This document shows, one piece after another, positions 34,309-43,279 of a stretch of DNA of 45,298 nucleotides. The notes under the pieces are model-generated. The model had not been told where the DNA came from. It saw only the letters and a program-made list of their open reading frames with translations, and did not search any database. The stretch is from Gammaproteobacteria bacterium (GTDB lineage Bacteria; Pseudomonadota; Gammaproteobacteria; HTCC5015): NCBI GenBank assembly GCA_016928055.1, contig JAFGLM010000054.1, positions 1 to 45,298 on the forward strand, written 5' to 3'. Position numbers and translations under genes: made by a program. Within the stretch, counting starts at the first letter, position 1, and each line of letters opens with the position of its first letter.

Positions 34309-36444
34309 ATGAATATCAAAGCTAAAATCTCCTTGTCGCTTGCAGCGTTATTAATCCTGCTGATAACGCTGGGGGCTTTATCCCAGGTTCATTCCGACAC
34401 CAGTAAGATGACAGCCGCTGAAGTTGAAACCACTCAGCAATTAGTAAGATCCAATCAGCAAACTCTTTTCGCTCCAAACAAAACTCAGGGACAAACCACC
34501 CGTGATATCGTCAATATGCTGGATAAATTTCACTACCTGCATCCACGACTTGATAACAGTTTTAGTGAGAAAGTATTTGACGGTTATCTGGAAATGCTTG
34601 ATCCCGGGAAAGCTCATTTATTGGCTGCAGATATGAAGGAATTTTCAAAATTTCGTCATAGCTTTGATGAGGATCTGAAAGCAGGCAGACTGGAAACAGC
34701 CTATGCAATATATAACCGCTACAATCAAAGGCGCTTACAACGTATTCAATACAGTCTTGACCTGTTAGCCAAAGGGCTGGATATCCTGGATTTTAATAAA
34801 CCTGAATATCTGGAACTCGAACGCAAAGACCTGCCCTGGCTGACTGACATTAACGCCGCCAAAGACCTGTGGCGGCGCTTGCTGAAAAATGATTTATTGA
34901 ACCTGAAACTCGGCGATACGCCGGGGCATGAATTAATCACGACTCTGGAAAAACGCTATCACAATCAGCTGCGAGTGTTGGAACAAACCAATAGCGATGA
35001 TGTATTTGAATTTTTTATTGCTGCTTATACTCATAGCTACGATCCGCATACCGATTACTTATCACCGGACGAATCAGAAAACTTCGATATGCATATGCGT
35101 TTATCGCTAGAAGGTATTGGTGCGTTACTCCAACGCGACGACGAATATATTAAGGTGGTCAAATTAATACCAGCAGGCCCGGCCGAACTCGGCAAGGTAC
35201 TGCAACCAGCGGACCGGATTGTTGCAGTCGGACAGGGTAAAAAAGGTGAATTACAGGATATTGAAGGGTGGCGACTGGACGACGTTGTTAACTTAATACG
35301 CGGCCCGAAAGGGACCGTAGTCAGATTAAAAGTGATTCCCGCCGACAGTACCGATATCACCAATACCAGGCTGGTTACGATTACCCGCGATACTGTCAAA
35401 CTGGAAGAACAATCAGCAAAGAAAAAAATTATCGATATAGTGCACGGCTCATCCACTTTCAAAGTGGGCGTTATTGAGTTGCCCACCTTTTATGCTGATT
35501 TTGAAGCCGCTATGGCCGGCAACCCTGATTACCGCAGCAGTACTCGCGATGTTGAAAAATTAATTCTGGAATTACTGGACTCGAACATAGATGCTCTCAT
35601 TATAGATCTGCGTAACAATGGCGGCGGCTCCCTGCAGGAAGCAACCGATATGACAGGCCTGTTTATTCGCACCGGACCCATTGTGCAGATCAGGGATGCC
35701 GATAATGATATCGAACTGCAAAGCGATCTAAATCCCAAACTCGTTTATACCGGGCCGATGGCTGTGCTGATCAATCGCCTCAGCGCTTCCGCTTCCGAGA
35801 TTTTTGCCGGTTCAATACAAGACCATGGTCGCGGCATTGTGGTTGGCAGCCAATCGTTCGGCAAAGGTACTGTACAGACTATAAACCGTCTTGCACTCGG
35901 CCGCCTGAAATACACGCAATCCAAATACTATCGAATCAGCGGCGACAGCACTCAGGAGCGGGGCGTAATACCGGATATCCTGTTTCCAAGCACTGTGGAT
36001 CAGGATGAAATTGGTGAAAGCTCATTACCGCAGGCTATGGCATGGGATCGGATTCCGCCGGCAAGATACCACCAACTAACCAATCTTGAACCAATCATAA
36101 AATACCTTGATCAATTGCATCAGCAACGAATTTCAGCAAATCCCGATTTTCGCTATCTAAATGAACGGCTCGCCTTTCTGGAAGAAAATCGGGCAAAAAC
36201 GCAAACTTCATTAAGGGAATCTGAGCGTCGATTGGAACGCGATCAAATGAAAACCCGCTTCCTGAATATGGAAAACCAGCGACGACAAGTTAAAGGCCTT
36301 AAGCCCTATAAAAATTATGCCGAGCTGGAAAAAGCCGAAGAGGATGAAGACCGCGAAACACCGGATGACAGTATGCTTCAGGAAGCGGGTGATATTTTGA
36401 TCGATTGGCTGATTTTGGCGCAAAAACAGCTGGCCTTGCACTAA
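34309..36444 (+). CDS. prc: Carboxy-terminal processing protease (tail-specific protease)
   Basis: A 711-residue S41 peptidase, near the 680 of E. coli Prc. It has a signal peptide or anchor (about 7-25), a helical N-terminal domain, a PDZ domain (about 255-345) and the peptidase core with LRNNGGGSLQEA. The Ser/Lys dyad is Ser494 (in SASASEIF) and Lys519 (in SFGKGTVQ), and the conserved Asp is in IQDHGR. The last 130 residues are the helical DUF3340-type domain. It acts in the periplasm on unfolded proteins and, in other bacteria, trims peptidoglycan hydrolases; the neighbouring lytic transglycosylase fits that link. Confidence 0.95.
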   Translation: MNIKAKISLSLAALLILLITLGALSQVHSDTSKMTAAEVETTQQLVRSNQQTLFAPNKTQGQTTRDIVNMLDKFHYLHPRLDNSFSEKVFDGYLEMLDPGKAHLLAADMKEFSKFRHSFDEDLKAGRLETAYAIYNRYNQRRLQRIQYSLDLLAKGLDILDFNKPEYLELERKDLPWLTDINAAKDLWRRLLKNDLLNLKLGDTPGHELITTLEKRYHNQLRVLEQTNSDDVFEFFIAAYTHSYDPHTDYLSPDESENFDMHMRLSLEGIGALLQRDDEYIKVVKLIPAGPAELGKVLQPADRIVAVGQGKKGELQDIEGWRLDDVVNLIRGPKGTVVRLKVIPADSTDITNTRLVTITRDTVKLEEQSAKKKIIDIVHGSSTFKVGVIELPTFYADFEAAMAGNPDYRSSTRDVEKLILELLDSNIDALIIDLRNNGGGSLQEATDMTGLFIRTGPIVQIRDADNDIELQSDLNPKLVYTGPMAVLINRLSASASEIFAGSIQDHGRGIVVGSQSFGKGTVQTINRLALGRLKYTQSKYYRISGDSTQERGVIPDILFPSTVDQDEIGESSLPQAMAWDRIPPARYHQLTNLEPIIKYLDQLHQQRISANPDFRYLNERLAFLEENRAKTQTSLRESERRLERDQMKTRFLNMENQRRQVKGLKPYKNYAELEKAEEDEDRETPDDSMLQEAGDILIDWLILAQKQLALH

Positions 36445-36547
36445 ACTTTATTTACGGAAGGTAACCACCATACCGATAGGTGCTGTTACTCAAGAATCAA
36501 CCACGGCAGCCGATACGCCGCGGTAGTAAGTATTACAGGGACAGGCT

Positions 36548-36748
36548 ATGAGTAACCAGATTAAAAACCGACGCAGTGGCATGGATAGACGCAGACACTT
36601 TATCGCGCCCAAATTTCCCTTCTACGACGATAACGGAAACCTTGTCTCAAATGACCGCCGCAATTTGCCGGACCGGCGTCTCGAAGGCATTACGGTAGAG
36701 TGGATAAACGACGAGGAAATCGGAGCCGTTTTTCCCACGCAGTCTTAG
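36548..36748 (+). CDS. Small basic protein of unknown function
   Basis: A 66-residue protein without signal or membrane segment. It is marked by repeated Arg-Arg motifs: RRSGMDRRRH near the start and NDRRNLPDRRL in the middle, with an acidic C-terminus (WINDEEIG). Small proteins with such spaced DRR motifs are common in gammaproteobacteria and remain uncharacterised; they may be related to PilZ-like N-termini, but no PilZ domain is present. It lies 100 bases after prc and just before a terminator, with no clear promoter of its own. Confidence 0.7.
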   Translation: MSNQIKNRRSGMDRRRHFIAPKFPFYDDNGNLVSNDRRNLPDRRLEGITVEWINDEEIGAVFPTQS

Positions 36749-36780
36749 GGCAAAAGTATTTTCTTCTCTAGCAATAAAAC

Positions 36781-36807
36781 AAAAGCCCCATCCCGGGGCC
36801 TTTGTTT
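36781..36807 (+). terminator. Terminator-like hairpin after the small basic protein gene
   Basis: AAAAGCCCC (36781-36789) pairs with GGGGCCTTT (36795-36803), with one bulged base. The plus strand continues GTTT. It lies 33 bases after the stop codon. Confidence 0.7.
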
Positions 36808-37060
36808 CTGACTTCCTTATCTAGTTCACACGATCCTTGCGCAAATTCAGATTCTTGCTAATACAGCATTTTCCGTAACACTGCAGAAACCAAAGCATAG
36901 TTGATCTTATTTGCCTGCGCCATCGGCAATAGACAAAAAAACGTGTAGGCATTTTCCTAACAAAATTACCTTTTAAGCGATTTAGATTATTACTAAACGC
37001 AGAAAATACAGAAGCCCTCTGCAAAACGTTTGTAGGCTTTGCCCTACATAGGCTGAATAA

Positions 37061-37090
37061 AAAAACCGCCAGACAATGCCGGCGGTTTTT
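37061..37090 (-). terminator. Intrinsic terminator of the pnt operon
   Basis: A perfect 10-bp stem (37061-37070 with 37081-37090, loop of ten) lies about 45 bases after the pntB stop. On the minus strand it ends in a run of seven T residues; the plus strand also has a T-run, so it may work in both directions. Confidence 0.88.
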
Positions 37091-37135
37091 CCTTTTTAAA
37101 CAGATTCTAAAAATTACTATCTGTTAGATCCTGGT

Positions 37136-38521
37136 CTATTCCTTAAACTCTGCGATCAAACCCTGCATTGTTGCTTTGGCATCGCCAAAAACCATGCGCG
37201 TATTTTCCTTGAAAAATAACGGATTCTGGATGCCGGCAAATCCAGCATTCATCGACCGCTTTAGCACGTATACAGTCCGCGCATAATCAACATTGATAAT
37301 CGGCATGCCATAAATCGGGCTTGACTTGTCTTCACGTGCAGAAGGATTCACCACATCATTTGCCCCGATGACGATACAAACATCAACCGTATTAATGGTC
37401 GGATTAACATCATCCATTTCAAAAAGCTGTTCGTATGGCACGTTTGCTTCGGCAAGCAATACATTCATATGACCAGGCATGCGACCCGCCACCGGGTGAA
37501 TGGCATATTTAACTTCAGTACCGTTCGCTTCGAGAATATCACCTAACTCACGGACAGCATGCTGAGCCTGGGCAACGGCCATACCATATCCCGGAACCAG
37601 AACCACTGAGCGCGCAGCCTCCAGCACATAGTAGACATCCTGCAAAGATGAGGCCCTGACCTCGCCTTGCTCACTACCACCGCCACTGGCTGCCGGCGTT
37701 GCCGAGCCAAAGCCACTAAAAAGAACATTGGCAAGGGAACGATTCATCCCCTTACACATAATATTGGTCAATATAAGACCGCTGGCTCCAACCAGCGCCC
37801 CGGAGACAATAAGAACTTTGTTTACAATGACAAATCCAGCACCGCAGGCAGCCAAACCGGAATAGCTGTTTAACAAAGCGATAACAACCGGCATGTCTGC
37901 GCCACCAATCGCCAGGACCGACATAATTCCAAGTACCAGCGCCAGGAATATGACTCCGTAAATAATCAGGTACTGGTTTTCTACTGAAGGGCTGATAACA
38001 AACAGCACCGTGCCGACCACTATTCCGAGTAATATCAGAACGTTAACAACCTGCTGGCCTGTGAAAAGAACCGGTTTATCGGTCAATTTTTCAGCGAGTT
38101 TGCCAAAAGCGACCAGGCTGCCGGAAAAACAAACACCGCCTATAACTACCGTAACACCGATAGCAATAAGGGATGCTGTCGACATATCAGCGCCTTGATG
38201 AAAGGAGATATAACCCACCAGAACACTGGCAAGACCACCAGATCCATTGAACAGGGCTACCATCTCCGGCATTGCTGTCATCTTCACCTTTAGCGCGGAA
38301 ACCAGACCGAGAAGAGAACCGATTACTACTCCGACGATGATCCAGGAAAAATCCAGACCTTGCGAAAGAAGGGTTACAACAATGGCCACCAGCATGCCTA
38401 AAAAGGAAACTCCATTACCCAAGCGCGCCTTAGTAGGCTGGCTTAGCATTTTAAGGCCGTAAATAAAGAGAATCGAGGCTATGATATAGCCAAGGTCTAC
38501 AAGCTCAATTGGTAATATCAT
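37136..38521 (-). CDS. pntB: Proton-translocating NAD(P) transhydrogenase subunit beta
   Basis: A 461-residue PntB, of usual length. The first 280 residues hold about nine membrane segments of the proton channel (domain II part). The C-terminal 180 residues are the NADP(H)-binding domain III with VPGYGMAVAQAQ, GRMPGHMNVLLAEA and IGANDVVNPSA. It transfers hydride between NADH and NADP+ coupled to proton movement across the inner membrane. Its start overlaps the stop of pntAB (ATGA), so the subunits are translationally coupled. Confidence 0.97.
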   Translation of the reverse strand: MILPIELVDLGYIIASILFIYGLKMLSQPTKARLGNGVSFLGMLVAIVVTLLSQGLDFSWIIVGVVIGSLLGLVSALKVKMTAMPEMVALFNGSGGLASVLVGYISFHQGADMSTASLIAIGVTVVIGGVCFSGSLVAFGKLAEKLTDKPVLFTGQQVVNVLILLGIVVGTVLFVISPSVENQYLIIYGVIFLALVLGIMSVLAIGGADMPVVIALLNSYSGLAACGAGFVIVNKVLIVSGALVGASGLILTNIMCKGMNRSLANVLFSGFGSATPAASGGGSEQGEVRASSLQDVYYVLEAARSVVLVPGYGMAVAQAQHAVRELGDILEANGTEVKYAIHPVAGRMPGHMNVLLAEANVPYEQLFEMDDVNPTINTVDVCIVIGANDVVNPSAREDKSSPIYGMPIINVDYARTVYVLKRSMNAGFAGIQNPLFFKENTRMVFGDAKATMQGLIAEFKE

Positions 38522-38802
38522 TTTTCTACCTTCACCTTCTTCTTAAACATGGCAAGCATTCTGTCTGTTACAGCATAGCCACCGACTACATTGATCGTAG
38601 CAAATGCGACAGCGGCGACACCAATAACGATACTCAGCGTGTCATTGGTTACATGATTTAGGGCCAAAAGCGCACCGACAATTGTTATCCCGGATATCGC
38701 ATTACTTCCTGACATCAGGGGAGTATGTAACTGCGATGGCACCTTGGAAATAAGTTCGACTCCAAGAAAAATTGATAATACAAAAACGAAAATAAGTAAC
38801 AT
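38518..38802 (-). CDS. pntAB: NAD(P) transhydrogenase subunit alpha part 2 (membrane part)
   Basis: A 94-residue protein starting at the ATG at 38802, one base after the stop of pntAA and with AGGGAG upstream; a longer frame to 39024 only overlaps pntAA. It has three membrane segments (about 2-20, 33-52, 58-78), with SQLHTPLMSGSNAISG between the first two, a conserved feature of this subunit. It supplies part of the proton channel of transhydrogenase. Its separation from the NAD-binding part is as in Rhodospirillum rubrum, and unlike the fused PntA of E. coli. Confidence 0.95.
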   Translation of the reverse strand: MLLIFVFVLSIFLGVELISKVPSQLHTPLMSGSNAISGITIVGALLALNHVTNDTLSIVIGVAAVAFATINVVGGYAVTDRMLAMFKKKVKVEK

Positions 38803-38803
38803 G

Positions 38804-39949
38804 CTACTCTCCCTTGCCACTATAGTGCGTCTTGATTGTGTCGTTGGAAATTGCACCATTATCGGTGATGAGACAACCAGCAACGATTTCATCCTCCTGG
38901 TCCAACACGAGTTCCTTTTTCTCCTTGTCCCAAAACTCTGAGAAAAAGTTGTACATATTCGCCGAATACATCTGACTGGCGTGAACCGCAACACGAGAAG
39001 GCAGATTGCCGACACCGATAACACATACGCCGTCGATATCCACCTCTTTATCGACTTCGGAGCCTTCTACATTGCCTCCACTTGCAACCGCCATATCAAC
39101 AACCACGCTTCCGGGCTGCATATTGGCAAGCATTTCTTTGGTGATAATACGGGGGGCTTTCTTTCCCGGAATTTGAGCCGTTGTGATAACAATATCGGAA
39201 TTTGCGCAGACCTTTGCGAGTCCTGCGCGTTGTTTCTCCAGCTGTTCCGGTGTGAGGGCCTTTGCATAGCCGTCTTTTGTCTGCCCGGTCTCACCGATAT
39301 CAATTTTCAGGAATTTGCCGCCCAGGGATTTAACCTCTTCTTCCACCACTGCCCGTGTATCAAACGCATCAACACGTGCGCCCAAACGTTTGGCCGTCGC
39401 GATTGCCTGCAACCCGGCGACACCAGCCCCAATAATAAATACCCTGGCCGGCGAAATCGTACCCGATGGCGTAACCATCATCGGATAAATCTTTTTCAGC
39501 TTATTCGCTGCGATTATCACCATGACGTACCCCGCCAGGCTTGCCTGGCTTGATAGCACGTCCATCTTCTGCGCTCGTGTCGACCTGGGCACCATTTCCA
39601 CGCTCAGCGCGCGCACACCCTGCTTGGCGCATGCTTCTATCAAGCTCTTTTCGTTATAGGGATCAAGATAGCTGATATAGATGCAACCTTTTTTCAACGA
39701 TTTAATATCGTCGATCACAGGTTTGTTAATTCCGATCACCATGTCCGCTTCTTTCAGCAGCGACACTCGGTCGGATACGATTTTTGCTCCGGCTTCTTCG
39801 TACTGCTTATCCGAAATATCGACGCCACTGCCCAGGCCCGACTCTGCATAAACAGAGACGCCCAATTGCGTCATTTTCGAGACATGATCAGGAATTACAG
39901 ACACCCTGCATTCATTTTTCTCGGTTTCTTTGAGTATTGCGATATTCAT
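38804..39949 (-). CDS. pntAA: NAD(P) transhydrogenase subunit alpha part 1 (NAD-binding)
   Basis: A 381-residue soluble domain I. It begins with MNIAILKETEKNECRVSVIP, the alanine dehydrogenase/PNT N-terminal signature, and has the NAD fold with VFIIGAGVAGLQAIATAKRL. RSTRAQKMDVLSSQ, a conserved transhydrogenase stretch, and the mobile loop EYAKALTP-like KDGYAKALTPE are present. It binds NAD(H) on the cytoplasmic side and works with PntAB and PntB. It is the first gene of the three-gene operon. Confidence 0.97.
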   Translation of the reverse strand: MNIAILKETEKNECRVSVIPDHVSKMTQLGVSVYAESGLGSGVDISDKQYEEAGAKIVSDRVSLLKEADMVIGINKPVIDDIKSLKKGCIYISYLDPYNEKSLIEACAKQGVRALSVEMVPRSTRAQKMDVLSSQASLAGYVMVIIAANKLKKIYPMMVTPSGTISPARVFIIGAGVAGLQAIATAKRLGARVDAFDTRAVVEEEVKSLGGKFLKIDIGETGQTKDGYAKALTPEQLEKQRAGLAKVCANSDIVITTAQIPGKKAPRIITKEMLANMQPGSVVVDMAVASGGNVEGSEVDKEVDIDGVCVIGVGNLPSRVAVHASQMYSANMYNFFSEFWDKEKKELVLDQEDEIVAGCLITDNGAISNDTIKTHYSGKGE

Positions 39950-40350
39950 ACGTAATTAATGTCCTTCGCGTTATTTTAAATGATACTTCTTAAGGCAGAG
40001 CTCACACCGGCTAATGCTGTATTTGCGCGGAAAAAGAATCAGCTTGTGAACAATTTCATTGTGCAGACTTAGGCCTGTTTAACACTGGTAACTGTAACTG
40101 CTACGGGTCTATCCCCCAATCACCTTGGTTGATCCGCCGGCAAATACAGGAATCAACATTGAAAAAAGCTGCGGGCCGTGAGCACTGAGCTGTGTCAAAA
40201 ACAAATCGAGATTGCTTCTACCAGAATAAAGCAAGCCACACAACCTTTTCGCAAGCCCGCTTGATTTGGCTTCTTCGGGTCACTATAGTGCTCGACTGGA
40301 CGCTGGCGGAGCCAGTAGCAAAAGTACCTACAATACTACTCAATAATCAC
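39950..40350. other. Divergent intergenic region between pntAA and hisC
   Basis: This 401-base gap carries the hisC promoter near its right end and must hold the pnt promoter near its left end, where I find no convincing -35/-10 pair. A longer open frame from 40192 into hisC is possible but would start before the predicted promoter. No leader peptide rich in histidine codons is seen. Confidence 0.6.
40261..40289 (+). promoter_or_regulatory. Sigma-70 promoter of the hisC-ferredoxin operon
   Basis: TTGATT (40261-40266) and TATAGT (40284-40289) stand 17 bases apart, the ideal spacing, each with one or two mismatches to consensus. Transcription would start near 40296, leaving a leader of about 55 bases with a short hairpin (CTGGC-gga-GCCAG). 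Confidence 0.65.
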
Positions 40351-41454
40351 ATGTCAACCATACGACCACGCTCAGGCATTCTCGATGTCGCCCCATACGT
40401 ACCCGGCAATCTTGATTTACTTGATCCGGATAAGGTTATATATCTTGCGTCAAATGAATCACCCCTGGGTGCCAGCACTGACGCAATTGAAGCATATCAA
40501 AATTGTGCTACGAAATTACACCTCTATCCGGATGCGAGCTGCAAAAACTTACGTGCAGCGATAGCCGGAAACTACTCACTGCACCCGGATCAGATCGTCT
40601 GCGGCAACGGCTCGGAAAGATTGATTGACTTTATCGCGACGGCGTATGCCGGTCCGGGCGATGAAATCGTGTACAGCGAATACGGATTTATCATGTATCC
40701 AATTTCTACACGGGTAGCCGGCGCCAAACCGGTTACCGCAAAAGAAAAAAACTTTACGACCGACGTTGACGCTCTACTCGCAGCTGTTACTGAAAATACC
40801 CGCGTTGTTTTTCTGGCTAATCCAAACAATCCCACGGGCACCTATCTACCTGCAGCTGAAGTTCGTCGCTTGCGTAAGCAATTACCTGAGCAGGTATTGC
40901 TGGTTATTGACGCCGCCTACGCCGACTATGTCGAGACTGAAGATTATAGTGCCGGGCATGAGCTGGTAAATGATGACACATCCAATGTTGTTGTCTTACA
41001 CACCTTTTCAAAAATCTACGGGCTTGCATCATTGCGTCTGGGTTGGGCCTATTGTCCACTGGCAGTGGCAGACGTGCTGAATCGGGTGCGTGGCTCATTT
41101 ACGATTTCCGGACCGGCGCAAGCGACAGGCATCGCGGCGGTGAACGATCGGCAACACCTTAAACGAGCAAAAGAACACAACAGCAAATGGCTGCCATGGC
41201 TCAGCCAGGCCCTGAAAGAGTTGGAACTGGATGTGGTACCCAGCGCCGGTAATTTTGTGCTGGTGCGATTCCATAGCATCGAGCAATGTCAGGATGCACA
41301 TAAATACCTGAGAAATCATGGCATCATTCTGCGCCCCATGGCCGGCTACAATCTGCCCGAAGCACTACGCATAACCGTCGGCACGGAACAGCAAAATCAG
41401 ATCTGTACTGAAGCCTTGCAGGTATTTTTATCCCAAAGCCGAAATAAAATATAA
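40351..41454 (+). CDS. hisC: Histidinol-phosphate aminotransferase
   Basis: A 367-residue fold-type I PLP enzyme, of usual length. I start at the ATG at 40351; an upstream extension would begin before the promoter. It has LASNESPLGAS, LANPNNPTGTY, the aspartate in VIDAAYADYV and the PLP lysine Lys221 in TFSKIYGLASLRLGW. It converts imidazole acetol phosphate and glutamate to histidinol phosphate in histidine synthesis; members can also accept aromatic amino acids. It is not in a his operon here: a ferredoxin reductase gene follows 14 bases later. Confidence 0.93.
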   Translation: MSTIRPRSGILDVAPYVPGNLDLLDPDKVIYLASNESPLGASTDAIEAYQNCATKLHLYPDASCKNLRAAIAGNYSLHPDQIVCGNGSERLIDFIATAYAGPGDEIVYSEYGFIMYPISTRVAGAKPVTAKEKNFTTDVDALLAAVTENTRVVFLANPNNPTGTYLPAAEVRRLRKQLPEQVLLVIDAAYADYVETEDYSAGHELVNDDTSNVVVLHTFSKIYGLASLRLGWAYCPLAVADVLNRVRGSFTISGPAQATGIAAVNDRQHLKRAKEHNSKWLPWLSQALKELELDVVPSAGNFVLVRFHSIEQCQDAHKYLRNHGIILRPMAGYNLPEALRITVGTEQQNQICTEALQVFLSQSRNKI

Positions 41455-41468
41455 ACCAAATTTGTTGT

Positions 41469-42524
41469 ATGACCGACCATCCACTCAATATTGCAGAACC
41501 CGGCATCGGCCCCATCGACAGCGATATGATCATCATCGGTGCCGGTCCGGTCGGTTTATTTGCCGTATTTGAAGCCGGACTGCTCGACATGCGCTGTCAC
41601 CTGATTGATGCACTCGATAGACCGGGCGGACAATGTGCAGAGTTGTACCCTGAAAAACCAATCTACGATATTCCAGGAATTCCGGTCTGTACCGGACAGG
41701 AGTTAACGGATGGTTTGCTCAGGCAAATCGCACCGTTCGATCCCATCTTTCACTTTAATCAGCAAGCGCAGCAATTGGAAAAAATCGAACAGGGTTGGCG
41801 CTTGACGACTTCCGAAGGCACTGTCCTGCAATCAAAAAATATCGTGATTGCGGCGGGTGGTGGCAGCTTTGTACCGAAAAAACTACCCATGCAAAATGCG
41901 GCGGCTTTTGAAAACAAATCGATCTTCTATGCGGTACGGCAGATTTCAGCATTCGCCGGAAAACGCGTCATTATCACCGGTGGTGGCGATTCTGCACTGG
42001 ACTGGGCACTGAATCTGCAGCCAATCGCTGAACATGTAACCCTGATACATCGACGTGATCAGTTTCGCGCTGCGCCGGATTCGGTGGCAAAAATTCACGG
42101 CCTGATTGAAGCCGGTAAAATGGATTTGATTATTGGTCAGATCAATACCATTTATGGTCAGGATGGAAAAATCAATGCAGTGGGTATTAAAAAAACCGAT
42201 CGCAGTGAAATTCAACTGCAAGGCAACGCGCTGCTGGTATTTTATGGTTTGACTATGAAACTCGGACCGATCGCAGATTGGGGCTTGAATCTGCATGAAA
42301 ACCTGATCGCAGTGGATACCGAAAAATTCGAAACTAACGAAACCGGGATTTTTGCCATTGGCGATATCTGCACCTATCCAGGTAAAATGAAACTGATTTT
42401 ATCCGGTTTTCATGAAGCAACCCTGATGTGTCAGCAGGCCTACCACTATGCCTTCCCGGACCGTAAACTGATTTTCCGCTATACCACCAGCAGCTCCGCA
42501 CTGCATGAAAAACTTGGAGTTTAA
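41469..42524 (+). CDS. Ferredoxin-NADP reductase, thioredoxin-reductase-like
   Basis: A 351-residue FAD protein. It has the FAD loop IIIGAGPVGLFAVFEAG, RPGGQCAELYPEKPIYDIPG typical of this group, the NADP loop VIITGGGDSALDWAL and the closing FAD motif GIFAIGDICTYPG. The CxxC redox pair of thioredoxin reductase is absent, and the C-terminal extension is present, so it belongs to the ferredoxin-NADP reductases of the YumC type. It should pass electrons between NADPH and ferredoxin. The next two genes encode ferredoxins, five and 45 bases or less apart, which supports the assignment. Confidence 0.93.
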   Translation: MTDHPLNIAEPGIGPIDSDMIIIGAGPVGLFAVFEAGLLDMRCHLIDALDRPGGQCAELYPEKPIYDIPGIPVCTGQELTDGLLRQIAPFDPIFHFNQQAQQLEKIEQGWRLTTSEGTVLQSKNIVIAAGGGSFVPKKLPMQNAAAFENKSIFYAVRQISAFAGKRVIITGGGDSALDWALNLQPIAEHVTLIHRRDQFRAAPDSVAKIHGLIEAGKMDLIIGQINTIYGQDGKINAVGIKKTDRSEIQLQGNALLVFYGLTMKLGPIADWGLNLHENLIAVDTEKFETNETGIFAIGDICTYPGKMKLILSGFHEATLMCQQAYHYAFPDRKLIFRYTTSSSALHEKLGV

Positions 42525-42529
42525 TAGTT

Positions 42530-42853
42530 GTGGGCACGATTAAGGTGACTGATCTCGAAGGCAATACTCATGAAATTCAGGCGACTGAAGGCCTGTCCAT
42601 TATGGAAAACATTTATGATGCCAAAATTCCCATCAAGGCCGCTTGCTTTGGTTGCTGCAGTTGTTCAACCTGCCATGTTTACATCGATGAAGCATGGATA
42701 AAAGAAACCGGCCAACCATCCGAAGAGGAAGAAGACATACTCGATATGGTCGTAGACCTGAAAGAGAACTCGCGATTGAGCTGCCAAATCACATATAATG
42801 ACGCTCTTGACGGAATTCATGTGACTTTATCCGAAGACACCAAAACCGACTAA
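42530..42853 (+). CDS. [2Fe-2S] ferredoxin, adrenodoxin type
   Basis: A 107-residue ferredoxin starting with GTG at 42530, with GGAG about ten bases upstream, inside the end of the preceding gene. The cluster ligands are the pattern C-x5-C-x2-C in ACFGCCSCSTCHVY and a fourth cysteine in SRLSCQI, as in adrenodoxin and putidaredoxin. Four cysteines crowd between residues 39 and 48, more than needed. It is five bases after the ferredoxin reductase gene, which probably reduces it. In other bacteria such ferredoxins serve Fe-S assembly or P450 enzymes; none of those genes is in the window. Confidence 0.94.
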   Translation: MGTIKVTDLEGNTHEIQATEGLSIMENIYDAKIPIKAACFGCCSCSTCHVYIDEAWIKETGQPSEEEEDILDMVVDLKENSRLSCQITYNDALDGIHVTLSEDTKTD

Positions 42854-42893
42854 TTTTTTGTTTTTTTTATTTTAAGTATTTCGGTGACCACAG

Positions 42894-43229
42894 ATGACTT
42901 ATATCGTTAACGACAAATGCATTAAATGTAAATATACCGACTGCGTTGAAGTATGCCCGGTAGATTGTTTCTATGAAGGCGAAAACATGCTCGTGATTCA
43001 TCCCGACGAATGCATTGACTGTGGCGTATGCGAACCGGAGTGCCCGGCCGGCGCCATCCTGCCCGACACCGAAGAGGGTGCCGATAAATGGGTGGAATTT
43101 AACCAGAAGTATGCTGAGATCTGGCCAAATATTACCGTCAAGATTGATCCGCCACCGGATGCTGCGGATTGGGATGGAAAGGAAGGCAAGATAGAGTACT
43201 TCAGTGAGAAACCCGGCTCCGGCTCATAA
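42894..43229 (+). CDS. fdxA: FdxA-type 7Fe ferredoxin
   Basis: A 111-residue ferredoxin with the typical FdxA N-terminus ([20 protein letters not shown]) and two cluster motifs: C-x2-C-x4-C-x3-CP for the [3Fe-4S]/[4Fe-4S] pair and [12 protein letters not shown] for the second. The C-terminal 50 residues are acidic, as in the family. It carries electrons at low potential; its partner could be the ferredoxin reductase two genes upstream. It starts 40 bases after the [2Fe-2S] ferredoxin stop. Confidence 0.96.
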   Translation: MTYIVNDKCIKCKYTDCVEVCPVDCFYEGENMLVIHPDECIDCGVCEPECPAGAILPDTEEGADKWVEFNQKYAEIWPNITVKIDPPPDAADWDGKEGKIEYFSEKPGSGS

Positions 43230-43243
43230 CGAAATCTGCTGTG

Positions 43244-43279
43244 CTTGCCGGTGCTGCAATTTAAGCAGCGGCAAGTTTG
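43244..43279. terminator. Bidirectional hairpin between convergent fdxA and ppnN
   Basis: CTTGCC (43244-43249) pairs with GGCAAG (43270-43275), and GCTGC (43253-43257) with GCAGC (43265-43269). The plus strand continues TTTGT. The hairpin overlaps the ppnN stop codon, so it is likely shared by both transcripts. Confidence 0.5.

Larger units (their letters stand above)
36749..37135. other. Intergenic region between convergent genes
   Basis: This 387-base gap lies between the small basic protein gene (plus) and pntB (minus). It holds one terminator at each end (36781-36807 and 37061-37090). A 67-codon minus-strand open frame in between has no recognisable content or ribosome-binding site. I see nothing else. 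Confidence 0.6.

Noticed and set aside
36821..37024. 67-codon minus-strand frame after pntB
   Set aside because: No ribosome-binding site, no family resemblance, and it lies beyond the pnt terminator.
38803..39024. 74-residue N-terminal extension of PntAB
   Set aside because: It overlaps pntAA in another frame, and the first membrane segment of PntAB starts at the ATG at 38802.
38981..39553. 190-codon plus-strand open frame inside pntAA
   Set aside because: It is antisense to a clearly recognised transhydrogenase subunit and has low-complexity, non-family content.
40192..40350. 53-residue N-terminal extension of HisC
   Set aside because: It would start before the predicted promoter (40261-40289) and matches no HisC N-terminus.
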